From NCBI GenBank assembly GCA_040219355.1, contig JAVJSN010000017.1:186001-250000 (forward strand): 64,000 bases of DNA, in the 5' to 3' direction. Numbering within the stretch: position 1 is the stretch's first letter; every line of letters starts with the position of its first letter. Position numbers and translations under genes: made by a program. Positions 35,165 through 44,070 of the stretch are shown here, one piece after another. Below the pieces are notes generated by a model. The model worked only from the letters and a program-made list of their open reading frames with translations, searched no databases and was not told the origin of the DNA. Source of the stretch: MH13 sp040219355 (GTDB lineage Bacteria > Pseudomonadota > Alphaproteobacteria > Rhizobiales > MH13).

Positions 35165-36309
35165 GCAACACAGATCATTCGCCCGCAATGGCGCAATTGA
35201 TGGAGCGCGCCGCTCCCGCACGCGCTGAATGGGAGGATCTTGTGATCGTGCCCATCTTTGCTGTTCTGGTCGCACTGGCGCTTGGGGCGCTGATCATGCT
35301 CGCAACTAATGTCGATTTGGCGACAATCGGCCGGTCATACGTTGCGTTGCTGACAGGATCAGTTGGCTCGCTGAACGCGCTGTCGGAAACACTCACTGCT
35401 GCCGCACCGCTTGTTTTGGCGGCGCTTGGCCTGGGTTTGGGTTTTCGCACTGGGCTTTTCAACATTGGGGCTGAAGGGCAACTGTTGATGGGTGGCTTGG
35501 CCGCGGCGCTGGTTGGCTTTCTTGCCGCAGGATTGCCCTTTCCGATCCATCTGCCTCTGGCCCTTATGGCTGGTGCACTTGTGGGTGCCCTTTACGCTTC
35601 CATAGCAGGTTGGCTGCGTGTCGCGACCGGTGCCCACGAGGTGATCTCTACGATCATGCTCAATCTCATCTCCTATCGCTTGCTCGACTATGTCCTCCGA
35701 TTGGACTGGGTGCAGCGGGCAGGGCGCTCTGACCCGATCTCTCAATCGGTTGCAGTATCCGCCGAATTGCCGCGTCTTCTTGCCTGGATAGACCCGAACC
35801 TACGCGTCCATGCTGGCATCTTTTTGGTGCTTGGAGCGGTTTGGTTTGTCCATTGGTTGATGTTCCGCACCACGCTGGGTTTTGAGTTCCGCGCCAGCGG
35901 AGAGAACCCTGATGCGGCGCGGTTTGCTGGTATGCGTTCTGGCCTCATCATTGTCTTGGTGATGGCACTGGCTGGCGCTCTGGCCGGCTTGGCGGGTGCC
36001 AACCAAGTGCTTGGTGTTCTTGGGCGCGCAACGCCTGGGTTTTCCGCTGGCATCGGCTTCGATGCGATCGCCGTTGCGCTGCTTGGCCGCTCGCATCCAG
36101 TTGGCATTTTGGCTGCAGGCCTATTGTTCGGCGGCTTGGAGGCTGGCGGACGCCAAATGCAGGTGGACGCTGGAGTGAGCATCGACTTAATCGGTATCAT
36201 CCAAGCGCTCATCATTGTGTTCATCGCCGCGCCACTTCTTGTTCGTGCGATCTTCCCGTGGGGCTTTCGGCGGAGCGCTGACAGCAGCGACAAGGAAGCG
36301 CGGTCATGA
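35161..36309 (+). CDS. Nucleoside-type ABC transporter permease, first subunit
   Basis: A 382-residue permease of the BPD_transp_2 family with a cytoplasmic N-terminus of about 25 residues and nine or so hydrophobic segments. The family motif FRTGLFNIGAEGQLLMGGL is near residue 95, and ASGENPDAARFAGM near residue 245 is the conserved loop. ATGA overlaps on both sides tie it to the ATPase and second permease. It is clearly paralogous to the permease at 15363-16412. Confidence 0.93.
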   Translation: MSNTDHSPAMAQLMERAAPARAEWEDLVIVPIFAVLVALALGALIMLATNVDLATIGRSYVALLTGSVGSLNALSETLTAAAPLVLAALGLGLGFRTGLFNIGAEGQLLMGGLAAALVGFLAAGLPFPIHLPLALMAGALVGALYASIAGWLRVATGAHEVISTIMLNLISYRLLDYVLRLDWVQRAGRSDPISQSVAVSAELPRLLAWIDPNLRVHAGIFLVLGAVWFVHWLMFRTTLGFEFRASGENPDAARFAGMRSGLIIVLVMALAGALAGLAGANQVLGVLGRATPGFSAGIGFDAIAVALLGRSHPVGILAAGLLFGGLEAGGRQMQVDAGVSIDLIGIIQALIIVFIAAPLLVRAIFPWGFRRSADSSDKEARS

Positions 36310-37559
36310 CAATGGCACCCACAGTCACGCACGCCGCGCCTGCGCGTCGTCAATCGCGGACGATCGGCTTTATCCTGCTGGCGCTTGCAGTCTTTGTCGT
36401 GCTTGTCTTTGGAATGGACAGTCAGGGCATTGCCGTCTTCCGTCTGTCTCATCCGCGCGATGCGCTGCAATTGCCGCATCTTGGCGTGCCGGCATTGCCG
36501 TTCCTTTACATGGTGGCTGCGGTGCTGGCGTTCCTTGGCGCGCGCGAAGTTATTCGCGGTGGCGGCAAGTGGAGCAACATGGTCCTTGGCATCGGCCTTG
36601 CGCTTCTGGTCTGCGCGTTTCTGGTGTGGGCAACGGCAGGCAAATCCTTCTCGATGGTCGGTATGCTCCAGGCGACCATGGTTGCGGCGGTACCGATCGC
36701 TTTGGGCGGCCTGGCTGGGGTTTTGTCCGAACGCGTGGCGGTGGTGAACATCGCCATAGAAGGCATGCTTCTGGCAGGCGCTTTCACCGGTGCGTTGATG
36801 GGTTCGCTGCTTGGTGGTCCCGTGGGCCTTATTGCCGCCGTCGGTGTCGGCGGCCTGTTCGGTTTCATCCTCGCGGCATTGGTGGTGACTTATAGGGTCG
36901 ATCAGATCATCGCTGGTGTGGTCATCAACCTGCTGGTGCTTGGCCTTACATCCTATGTCAGCAGCCAGGTTTTTTCCGAACATCAAAGCCTTAACAATGC
37001 GCCGATTTTTGCCCGCTGGAAGGTGCCGTTGCTCGGCGATATTCCCTTGATCGGTCCGGTACTGTTTCACCAAAACCTGTTTGTCTATGGCGCCTTGGTG
37101 ATGGTGGGCGTCGCCACCTACTATCTGTTTTACACGCGCCATGGTTTGCGCGCGCGCGCAGTCGGTGAGCACCCCCGCGCAGCCGATACGCTGGGCATCA
37201 ATGTGTACCGAACCCGTTACATCAATGTCACTGTGGCTGGCATGGTTGCAGGGTTCGGTGGTGCCTGGTTCACCCTGGGGTCAGTCGGTCGGTTTGATGA
37301 AGGAATGACGGGCGGGCGTGGCTATATCGGCCTTGCTGCGATGATTTTTGGCCGTTGGCACCCAGTTGGTGCACTAGCAGCCGCCCTTGTGTTTGGGTTC
37401 ATGGATTCCCTCCAGCAAAAGCTGGCCCTTCTTGGAACACCCATTCCTTCAGAGTTTTTGGCCATGGCGCCCTACATCGCAACAATCATTGTCGTCGCTG
37501 GATTGGTGGGTCGAGCGCGCGCGCCCGCCGCCGACGGCAAGCCCTACATCAAGGAGTAG
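36306..37559 (+). CDS. Nucleoside-type ABC transporter permease, second subunit
   Basis: A 417-residue permease, about 100 residues longer than its paralogue at 16425. The extra length is at the N-terminus, where two or three additional hydrophobic segments precede the conserved core. The core begins with GVLSERVAVVNIAIEGMLL near residue 140, and VGEHPRAADTLGIN follows near residue 285. This long form is the usual one for second subunits of BMP-linked transporters in alphaproteobacteria. It ends the operon, followed by the hairpin terminator at 37585-37618. Confidence 0.92.
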   Translation: MTMAPTVTHAAPARRQSRTIGFILLALAVFVVLVFGMDSQGIAVFRLSHPRDALQLPHLGVPALPFLYMVAAVLAFLGAREVIRGGGKWSNMVLGIGLALLVCAFLVWATAGKSFSMVGMLQATMVAAVPIALGGLAGVLSERVAVVNIAIEGMLLAGAFTGALMGSLLGGPVGLIAAVGVGGLFGFILAALVVTYRVDQIIAGVVINLLVLGLTSYVSSQVFSEHQSLNNAPIFARWKVPLLGDIPLIGPVLFHQNLFVYGALVMVGVATYYLFYTRHGLRARAVGEHPRAADTLGINVYRTRYINVTVAGMVAGFGGAWFTLGSVGRFDEGMTGGRGYIGLAAMIFGRWHPVGALAAALVFGFMDSLQQKLALLGTPIPSEFLAMAPYIATIIVVAGLVGRARAPAADGKPYIKE

Positions 37560-37584
37560 TCGCCGCTGTGCCAGTCACAAGCAT

Positions 37585-37618
37585 AAAAGCCTTCGGCCTT
37601 ATGAGGCCGAAGGCTTTT
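37585..37618. terminator. Bidirectional intrinsic terminator
   Basis: A 15-bp perfect stem (37585-37599 with 37604-37618) closes a 4-base TATG loop, with A-run and T-run ends on the two sides. It lies 25 bases after the BMP-linked permease stop and 29 bases beyond the stop of the convergent universal stress protein gene. It can therefore end both transcripts. Confidence 0.93.
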
Positions 37619-37647
37619 TATTGGCGAACAACCAAAAAACAACGGGA

Positions 37648-38487
37648 TTAGCGCGAGAAGAGCACCGGCCGCTTGGCATGTTTCAACAGCTCTCTTGACG
37701 CCGCGCCATGGATCGCATCGTAGACTCGAGAATGGCCAAAAGCGCCCACTGCAATGAGATCACAACCACGCTCAAAGGCCTCCCGTTCGATTACATCGGC
37801 CACTTCATGGCGTTGCCAGGCGCGATGACCAATGCTTGTTTCTATGCCGTGGCGATCAAACGTTTCGGCCAATTCCGTCAGTGTTGCATCATGCGTCAGA
37901 TCATCGTCGTCACCATGCACACGCAGCAGGTGGGCCAAACTGCCTTCCTTCATAAGCGTTAAAGCATCGTGGGCAGCGCGGGCAGCTTCGCGCGTATCAT
38001 TCCAACCGACGAGAACGGATGATCCAATGGTATCGGCGGAAAAGCCTGGCGGAATGACCAAAACAGGCCGTCCACTCTCACGGATAACCTCTTCCTGCAG
38101 GTGGTGCTGATCGGATCGCTCTTGGTCTGGATCTTCATTGGGAACCAGCACCAAATCGACCGTACGCGCGCTGTCGAGAATACGATCTGATGCCTTAGTC
38201 GACTTGGTTTTCTGTAAGCGCCATTCGGCCACGAAGTCTTCGTTCTGGGTGTGGCGATCAAAAATGGCCTTGATCGATTGAGCCTGTTCCATCTGCGATT
38301 CATTGAAACGTTCAAAAACGCTTTCTGGTATGTGAACGGCAATCCCTGGATAAACCGTCATCGCTTCAATCGTGTGTAACCCGGTCAGATGCGCGTTATG
38401 CTGCCGCGCAAGAAGAACCGCTGCGGACATGAGCGCATCGGCCTGGGCTTCATTGGTAAAGCATACCAATAGTGTTTTGATCGCCAT
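37648..38487 (-). CDS. Universal stress protein, tandem-domain
   Basis: A 279-residue protein made of two Usp domains (about 1-140 and 150-279). The second ends with the nucleotide-loop-like VGAFGHSRVYDAIHGAASREL and the KRPVLFSR tail. I chose ATG 38487, with AAAGG eight bases upstream, over ATG 38493. Tandem Usp proteins bind ATP or act as stress regulators in low-oxygen and stationary-phase cells. The gene lies 53 bases after hsp20 on the same strand, and the two probably share the promoter with the FNR-type box at 39083. Confidence 0.9.
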   Translation of the reverse strand: MAIKTLLVCFTNEAQADALMSAAVLLARQHNAHLTGLHTIEAMTVYPGIAVHIPESVFERFNESQMEQAQSIKAIFDRHTQNEDFVAEWRLQKTKSTKASDRILDSARTVDLVLVPNEDPDQERSDQHHLQEEVIRESGRPVLVIPPGFSADTIGSSVLVGWNDTREAARAAHDALTLMKEGSLAHLLRVHGDDDDLTHDATLTELAETFDRHGIETSIGHRAWQRHEVADVIEREAFERGCDLIAVGAFGHSRVYDAIHGAASRELLKHAKRPVLFSR

Positions 38488-38540
38488 CGTCATTGCCTTT
38501 GTTTGGATTGCCGCGCGGGCAGGGCACCCGCGTGGCGAGA

Positions 38541-39005
38541 TCAACCAGCCTTGATTTCAATCTTGTGGTTGACGGTTGCGGCTTCAGCGGGTTTTGCGAT
38601 GTGCAAGCTCAGTACGCCGTCGGCATACTTGGCCTCAATCGCGTCATTCTGCGGTGTGAAGCCAAGCGGAATGACACGCCGGAAGCTTCCGAAGCTCCGT
38701 TCAACCATATGCCAGTCTTTCGATGTGTCCTCGCGCTTGTCGCTTTTTGTGCCTTTGATGACCAGGCTTTCGTGCGACACCGACACGTCCAAGTCTTTCT
38801 GATTAACGCCGGGCACATCAACGCTCACCTCAATGGCATCGTCTGTTTCTGCGACATCAATGGCGGGCACCAGTTGGCGATCATGCCAATGCGGCATGCC
38901 GTTAAAGCGATCAAAAAAGCGATTCATCTCCGACTGAAAGTTCTGCAACATTGGCCAACTTGCTTGGTCGGCAGTAGGTTTGGAAACTGGAGTTTCATTC
39001 GACAT
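38541..39005 (-). CDS. Hsp20/alpha-crystallin family small heat-shock protein
   Basis: A 154-residue small heat-shock protein. The alpha-crystallin domain (about 45-145) contains PAIDVAETDDAIEVSVDVPG and the LSLHIAKP end, preceded by an N-terminal arm with FFDRFNG. It would hold unfolding proteins in the cytoplasm during stress. AGGAGG precedes the ATG. It is transcribed toward the universal stress protein gene. A perfect FNR-type box is centred about 85 bases upstream, suggesting induction under low oxygen rather than only by heat. Confidence 0.94.
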   Translation of the reverse strand: MSNETPVSKPTADQASWPMLQNFQSEMNRFFDRFNGMPHWHDRQLVPAIDVAETDDAIEVSVDVPGVNQKDLDVSVSHESLVIKGTKSDKREDTSKDWHMVERSFGSFRRVIPLGFTPQNDAIEAKYADGVLSLHIAKPAEAATVNHKIEIKAG

Positions 39006-39082
39006 GCTAAAACCTCCTGTTCATGTCATGGGATCTGCCATGATCGGCGAATGAAGGCCTAGCATTGGTGTTTCAAGCCAGG

Positions 39083-39096
39083 TTGATCGCCGTCAA
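39083..39096. promoter_or_regulatory. FNR/FixK-type box between hsp20 and the DUF2267 gene
   Basis: TTGATCGCCGTCAA is a perfect TTGA-N6-TCAA dyad, and its TTGAT half matches the FNR consensus at five bases. It is centred about 85 bases from the hsp20 start and 94 bases from the DUF2267 start, so it could serve either divergent gene or both. Confidence 0.75.
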
Positions 39097-39183
39097 CTGG
39101 CCCCAGCAATCACCCGGTTAACGCTTGCAGCAGACATCTTGCAAAGCGCCGGCATGGCCGCTTGCCAACGATAGGAGTGCCCA

Positions 39184-39612
39184 ATGTCTGCCCAAGGTTT
39201 GGAAGTGATCGACCACACCGTTCTGCTCACGCACGAATGGATCAATGATCTGCGTGACCGCTTAGGTTGGGAAAGCAGCCGCGATGCATTGCGCCTTTTG
39301 CGTGTGACCTTGGCGCAGGTTCGCGATCATCTGGGCCACAATGAGCTGGCACAGTTGTCTGCTCAGATGCCACTGCTTATTCGCGGCATGTTTTTTGAAG
39401 GGTGGTCGCCGTCACAGACGCCACTCCAGGAGCGCAGTGTTGAGCAATTCATGGCGCCCATTGAGGCTAAGTTTTCTGGCGTTCGAGACTGGCGCGGCGT
39501 TGAAAGCGCTTCGGCGGTGTTTCAGACGCTCAATGAAAAAATTTCCGACGGCGAGATTGATGATGTTCGCGCCGGCCTGCCTCAGGCGATCCGCGAGATT
39601 TGGCCGGTGTAA
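39184..39612 (+). CDS. DUF2267 domain protein
   Basis: A 142-residue protein of the DUF2267 family. Typical elements are LTHEWINDLRDRLGWESSR near the start, the repeated helical LLRVTLAQVRDHLGHNE, and the LPQAIREIWPV end. The family has no established biochemical function. Members often lie beside small heat-shock and stress-response genes, as here. It has no signal peptide or membrane segment and appears all-helical. AGGAG precedes ATG 39184, and the FNR-type box at 39083 lies upstream. Confidence 0.85.
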   Translation: MSAQGLEVIDHTVLLTHEWINDLRDRLGWESSRDALRLLRVTLAQVRDHLGHNELAQLSAQMPLLIRGMFFEGWSPSQTPLQERSVEQFMAPIEAKFSGVRDWRGVESASAVFQTLNEKISDGEIDDVRAGLPQAIREIWPV

Positions 39613-39638
39613 AGAATTCCGTGGTTCCCCCGACCGTA

Positions 39639-40319
39639 TCAATCCAACAGTGCCGCATTCTCCAGGCGGTTGTTATCTAAAATGATAACTGTCTGCGCGT
39701 CTTCCAACGCAATAATGCGTGCTTTGCGTAGGCGTGTGATCGCCCGGCAGACCGTCTCAATAGTCAGACCAAGGAAGTCGGCAATGTCGGAGCGTTTCAT
39801 GGGCAGCACAATACGAGTGTGTCCGCCGTCAAAAGTGCCGGTACGTTCAGCCATCACCATGAGAAATGACGCCACTTTCTCCGGTGCAGATTTGCGCGCC
39901 AGCATCATAAAATGGTCCTGCATGCCGCTGATTTCTTTCAGCGCTGCCTGCAAAAGCCGTGTGTGCACCGTTGGATCTCCTGCACCGCTTTCCAGAGCCT
40001 GGCGGCGATAGGAGATCACTTCTCCTGCCACCAGAACGTCGCAATCCGTGTGGTGCACATCGCCATCAGGAAACCCAACAACATCGCCGGGAAGAGCAAA
40101 GGCAATCACCTGTCGAGAGCCGTTTTCAAGAACCCGAGTTAAGCGCAGCAGCCCGCTAGCAACCTCGTAGATATTATGTGCTTCATCGCCTTCGTGAAAC
40201 AAATGGTGACCGACCGAAACAGCTCGACGGGCATGTACTTGGGCTTGTGAAACGGGTGCCTCAGCGATATCGCATACATCATGATGTTCATCGAGATGGT
40301 TGGCGAGCGTAACATACAT
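39639..40319 (-). CDS. Crp/Fnr-family regulator, FixK/FnrN-like
   Basis: A 226-residue regulator with a cyclic-nucleotide-type beta-barrel (about 35-145) and a C-terminal helix-turn-helix. The recognition helix LTIETVCRAITRLR has the E-x-x-C-R pattern of FixK-type proteins, which read TTGA-N6-TCAA. The N-terminal region has only one cysteine (C16), so the four-cysteine iron-sulfur sensor of true FNR is missing. Activity would therefore depend on expression level or an unknown signal. AAGGAGG precedes the ATG. It is the best candidate reader of the FNR-type boxes in this island. Confidence 0.88.
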   Translation of the reverse strand: MYVTLANHLDEHHDVCDIAEAPVSQAQVHARRAVSVGHHLFHEGDEAHNIYEVASGLLRLTRVLENGSRQVIAFALPGDVVGFPDGDVHHTDCDVLVAGEVISYRRQALESGAGDPTVHTRLLQAALKEISGMQDHFMMLARKSAPEKVASFLMVMAERTGTFDGGHTRIVLPMKRSDIADFLGLTIETVCRAITRLRKARIIALEDAQTVIILDNNRLENAALLD

Positions 40320-40458
40320 CCTAATGCCTCCTTGTTACATACGCATTTGCTAATGCATCTTGAATGTCTCAGCCGTTTCGATGGTGTGTATCAAAGTGTA
40401 TCGAGCAGCTTGCGATAGGGCGATATCTGAACAAAGTCGTGGCAGCAGTGGAGTGGTA

Positions 40459-41196
40459 ATGGCGGAAAAACGCATCTTGGTTGTCGAGGATGACCCCAAG
40501 ATACGCACTCTGCTTAGAAACTGTTTCCAAGCAGACGGTTACAGTGTCAGCGAGTGTGCCAACGCCTCGTGCGTTGATGACATCTTCAAGATCGACAAAC
40601 CCGATCTGGTGACTCTGGATATCAATCTGGAGGGCGAAAACGGGCTTGATATCGCCCGGGAGGTGCGTCGCCGCTTCGATGTTCCCATCATTATGATTAC
40701 CGGCAAGGACGACGTTATTGACCGCGTCGTTGGCCTTGAGTTGGGAGCTGATGATTACATCACAAAGCCATTCCATGTGCGCGAAATGCTGGCACGCGTT
40801 CGATCAGTCCTGCGCCGTTATGATGGCCATAAGCCTGCCGACGCGCCTCTTCAGTTGGCGCCAGAGAGTGGGTCAGCAGCCATCAACCTTGATGGCTTAA
40901 AGGTCGATCTCAATCAGTTGGCCATGCGCGACCGGGCCGATCAGCCGTGCGATCTTACGACAGCCGATTTCAAACTGCTCAAAGCCTTCTTGGAAAATCC
41001 CAATCGGCCACTCTCTCGTGACCGACTGATGGATCTGATTGATGGACCTGAATGGGTGCCGCTTGATCGCACAATCGACAATCAGGTGGCACGTCTGCGC
41101 CGCAAAATCGAACGCGATCCGTCTCATCCACTTCTCATCAAAACCATTCGGGGCATTGGATACATGCTTACCGTCGCTGCCAAGCCGATTGTCTAA
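40459..41196 (+). CDS. OmpR-family response regulator
   Basis: A 245-residue response regulator with an N-terminal receiver domain (about 3-120; phospho-acceptor Asp in LVTLDINLEGENG, Lys in DDYITKPFHVRE) and a C-terminal winged helix (about 145-240; RDRADQPCDLT and DNQVARLRRKIE). It binds DNA as a phosphorylation-driven dimer. I chose ATG 40459, preceded by GTGGAG, over an upstream in-frame start at 40360 that lies in the promoter region of the FixK-like gene. It is convergent with the hybrid kinase, its likely partner. Confidence 0.93.
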   Translation: MAEKRILVVEDDPKIRTLLRNCFQADGYSVSECANASCVDDIFKIDKPDLVTLDINLEGENGLDIAREVRRRFDVPIIMITGKDDVIDRVVGLELGADDYITKPFHVREMLARVRSVLRRYDGHKPADAPLQLAPESGSAAINLDGLKVDLNQLAMRDRADQPCDLTTADFKLLKAFLENPNRPLSRDRLMDLIDGPEWVPLDRTIDNQVARLRRKIERDPSHPLLIKTIRGIGYMLTVAAKPIV

Positions 41197-41221
41197 AAAA
41201 CCAGAACCAAGGTTGAAGCCT

Positions 41222-42766
41222 TCAGCTGCGGCCCAGTGCTCCAAAAACCGCCTCAACCAGATCGCCTTGACGATAGGGTTTGCGAAGAACAGGGTATTCA
41301 GAACCAATGTTCCTGTCTTGCATCACACTTTCAGAGAAACCAGATGTGATGAGAACGGGCAGATCAGGGGCCTCGACCGAGATCCTTTGAGCCAGTTCGT
41401 AACCAGACATCGAGCCAGGCATCACCATATCGGTGAACACCAATGCAAGGTCTATGTCGGACTGGATGAGTTTCCAGGCAATATCCGCATTCGGTGCACA
41501 GATGCACTCAAATCCCAGAGCCGATAGTCGGGCTTCAGAAAGTCTGCTTATGCGAGGGTCATCCTCGACAATAAGAATGGTCTGGCCTGCACCAAGGTGT
41601 TTTTCTGCAGGGTGCAGGTGAGCGTTTTGTGGTGTGGCGATCTGTCTGTCATCGGCCGCAGGGAAATAAAGGCTTACCGTCGTTCCCTGACCAGGTTCAC
41701 TGTAAAGTGTGATGTGGCCACCGGATTGTTTGGTGAAACCATAGACCATTGAAAGTCCCAGTCCGGTGCCTTCGCCGACCTTCTTGGTGGTAAAAAAGGG
41801 CTCCAGAGCCAGGGATCGTTGTTCTTTGCTCATCCCGTCACCGGTATCGCTGACTGACAGGCGAACATAGCGCCCGGGTCCAACACCCAGTTCCTGAGCG
41901 AGATAGGTATCATCAATCTCAACATTGCTGGTTTCAAGGAATATCCGCCCGCCTTTGGGCATCGCGTCCTGAGAGTTCAAAGCAAGGTTGAGGATGGCAG
42001 TCTGTAGCTGGGTTGCGTCAGCGCTGACTGTCCAAAGGTCTTTGCCCATTGATACGACAATCTCGCATTGCGCGCTGATCGTATGCCTGAGCAGTGCAAC
42101 GGCCTTTGACAATCCGTCATTAAGGTCGATTTGCCCGGCTCGCAAAGGTCTTTTGCGGGCAAACATCACCAGCTGTGAGGTCAGTTCAGCACCAAGCTCA
42201 GCAGCCGCAAGAGCATCGGTAATCAACTGGTCGGCGTTGCGCGGCATCACCTGGGCATCCAGAAGTTCAAGATTGCCGATCACCACGGTCAACAGATTGT
42301 TGAAATCATGCGCGATGCCGCCCGTCATCCTCCCTATCGCATCCATGCGTTGCGAGCGCGCTGCCGCCTCCTCAGCCGCTCTTCGGCGAGTCAAATCATG
42401 CATTAAGGCGACGAAGGCTGTGCTGCCATTCACCTTCGTTACGCCTAGCGAGATGTGGACTGGAACCACAGTGCCGTCAGCACGCAATGCCTCCACTTCG
42501 CGTCCTTTGCCAACCACCCGGGCTTCCCCGCTTGCCAAGTAGCGTTCGACATAGCGCTGATGTGGCGCGCGCATGTCTTGCGGCATTAGAGTGTTGATAT
42601 GGCTACCCAGCAACTGATCTTGTGAGTGACCAAAAAGCGTGCTTGCGGCTTTGTTCGCGCGTAGAATGTCACCAGTTTCATTGCTGATGATGATGGCATC
42701 GACCGTTGCATCAAGAAGGGCATTGAGAATCTGGCTGTCCTCTGAAAGTTCAATACTTTTTCCCAT
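41222..42766 (-). CDS. PAS-domain hybrid histidine kinase with FixL-like sensor site
   Basis: A 514-residue cytoplasmic kinase. A PAS domain (about 12-125) is followed by a HisKA-type phospho-acceptor (GGIAHDFNNLL, His153), an ATPase domain (DTGDGMSKEQRS, GTGLGLSMV) and a C-terminal receiver (about 400-512; TDMVMPGSMSG). No membrane segment is visible. In the PAS domain, His69 in RAPHQRYVERY and Arg89 in KGREV are 20 residues apart, the same spacing as the haem-ligand His and the ligand-contact Arg of FixL. Haem-based oxygen sensing is therefore possible but unproven. The upstream peptidase gene ends 55 bases away. Confidence 0.9.
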   Translation of the reverse strand: MGKSIELSEDSQILNALLDATVDAIIISNETGDILRANKAASTLFGHSQDQLLGSHINTLMPQDMRAPHQRYVERYLASGEARVVGKGREVEALRADGTVVPVHISLGVTKVNGSTAFVALMHDLTRRRAAEEAAARSQRMDAIGRMTGGIAHDFNNLLTVVIGNLELLDAQVMPRNADQLITDALAAAELGAELTSQLVMFARKRPLRAGQIDLNDGLSKAVALLRHTISAQCEIVVSMGKDLWTVSADATQLQTAILNLALNSQDAMPKGGRIFLETSNVEIDDTYLAQELGVGPGRYVRLSVSDTGDGMSKEQRSLALEPFFTTKKVGEGTGLGLSMVYGFTKQSGGHITLYSEPGQGTTVSLYFPAADDRQIATPQNAHLHPAEKHLGAGQTILIVEDDPRISRLSEARLSALGFECICAPNADIAWKLIQSDIDLALVFTDMVMPGSMSGYELAQRISVEAPDLPVLITSGFSESVMQDRNIGSEYPVLRKPYRQGDLVEAVFGALGRS

Positions 42767-42821
42767 GTCCTGACCTCTCGCTGCACTTGTCGCGAACCAT
42801 CACAGATCACCTGTTGTCGCG

Positions 42822-43967
42822 CTAGGCTGATGCTCTGTTGGAGCTTGATAGGTCCTTGGAGATGGCCAAAAAAGCAATGAAATCTGACAGGGTGATAACA
42901 CCAACCAGTGAGCTGTCACGAACCACCAGATACTTCCTGCGGCCAGTTTGAGCGATCCGCTCCATCAGTGTTTTGGCGGCCACTTCGGGGGCAACGCAAT
43001 TATCGTTGGATGTGCTCTCAAAGACATCTTCCACCGTCGTGGTGCGCCAGTTCTCCCGGTCAATTCGACGAACCATCTGCGTGTCGACATACCCTAGCAA
43101 AGTCGAGTTCTCGACGACCGGTGCAAAACTCACCGCATTGGCCAAGAACACAGTATTCACCAAGGTATCAATCGACATTTCTGGATCTGCTACCATGGGT
43201 TTGCGGGTTAACAGATCGCCCACTGTACGCCCGGAGAGTGCGATATCTGATTCCAGCTGCTGATAAGCGCCACGAGCAACCGCCAACAGGAACAGGCCAA
43301 TCAGCACAGGCCAGAGCCCCATCACGGTGCCGCCAAGAAACAAGTTGGAAAGTCCAAGCGCGATCAGCAACCAAGAAAAGATCGAAGACACGCGCACCGC
43401 CTGCCGGGTTGCCCGTACTAGGTCGCCTGAGCGTGCCCAAAGGAACGCCCGAAATGCACGTCCCCCGTCAAGCGGGAACGCGGGCAACAAGTTGAACAGA
43501 GCAAGCGTGAGATTGATGATCGCAAGGTAATGCAGAACCGATGTGCTTAGCGGCCACCCTAAATGCTCACTTGCAAGATGGGCTGAAGACCAAAAGAACA
43601 GCGACAAGAACAGGCTCGCCAGCGGCCCCACAATGGCAATGTAGAACTCATCTCTGGCGTTTGTCGGTTCGGAGGCCAGCTCGGCCACGCCTCCAAAGAG
43701 GAAGAGCGTTATACCCGTTGTCGGGACACCATACTGGCGTGCCATAAGAGCGTGAGCCATCTCGTGAAAGATGAGGGACGCGAACAAGCCGAGCATTGCG
43801 ATAACGGCCAAGAGCAAAAGTGTTTCCTGCCCGCTACCTGGAAGTTTCTGCGCAAAATAACCGGTTGCCAAGCTCCAAACAATCAGTGCTGCAATGATCA
43901 GCCAGCTTGCATCGATCTTGATGTCAAACCCCGCCAATCGAGCAATACGCAATGGGTGACCCCACAT
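42822..43967 (-). CDS. Site-2-protease-like M50 metallopeptidase with CBS pair
   Basis: A 381-residue integral membrane protein. The zinc site HExxH is in LIFHEMAHALMAR, and the second ligand region is LPAFPLDGGRAFRA; both sit in transmembrane helices of the N-terminal half (about 15-215). The C-terminal part (about 240-375) holds two CBS domains that may bind nucleotides. Such proteins cut membrane-bound substrates in a regulated way. GGAGG precedes the ATG, and the FNR-type box at 44018 is centred 57 bases upstream. The hybrid kinase gene follows. Confidence 0.9.
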   Translation of the reverse strand: MWGHPLRIARLAGFDIKIDASWLIIAALIVWSLATGYFAQKLPGSGQETLLLLAVIAMLGLFASLIFHEMAHALMARQYGVPTTGITLFLFGGVAELASEPTNARDEFYIAIVGPLASLFLSLFFWSSAHLASEHLGWPLSTSVLHYLAIINLTLALFNLLPAFPLDGGRAFRAFLWARSGDLVRATRQAVRVSSIFSWLLIALGLSNLFLGGTVMGLWPVLIGLFLLAVARGAYQQLESDIALSGRTVGDLLTRKPMVADPEMSIDTLVNTVFLANAVSFAPVVENSTLLGYVDTQMVRRIDRENWRTTTVEDVFESTSNDNCVAPEVAAKTLMERIAQTGRRKYLVVRDSSLVGVITLSDFIAFLAISKDLSSSNRASA

Positions 43968-44017
43968 GGCTGTGCGTCCTCCTTGGACGGATATTGCTTA
44001 GCTTCACTCATAAGCTG

Positions 44018-44031
44018 TTGAGCAAAATCAA
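44018..44031. promoter_or_regulatory. FNR/FixK-type box upstream of the M50-CBS peptidase
   Basis: TTGAGCAAAATCAA is a perfect TTGA-N6-TCAA dyad centred about 57 bases before the start codon at 43967. That distance fits class II activation with a very short leader. It differs by one base from the box at 32468-32481. Confidence 0.75.
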
Positions 44032-44070
44032 ACGCTGATGTTCGCCGATGATCTCATCGAAGCGGATGCC

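Noticed and set aside
35742..37172. A 476-codon minus-strand frame over the BMP-linked permeases
   Set aside because: Its composition is antisense-like, and the plus-strand permeases with ATGA overlaps explain the region completely.
40370..40400. A candidate FNR-type box in the FixK-like/OmpR intergenic region (TCGATGGTGTGTATCAA)
   Set aside because: The half-sites are separated by too many bases for TTGA-N6-TCAA, and the left half is degenerate.
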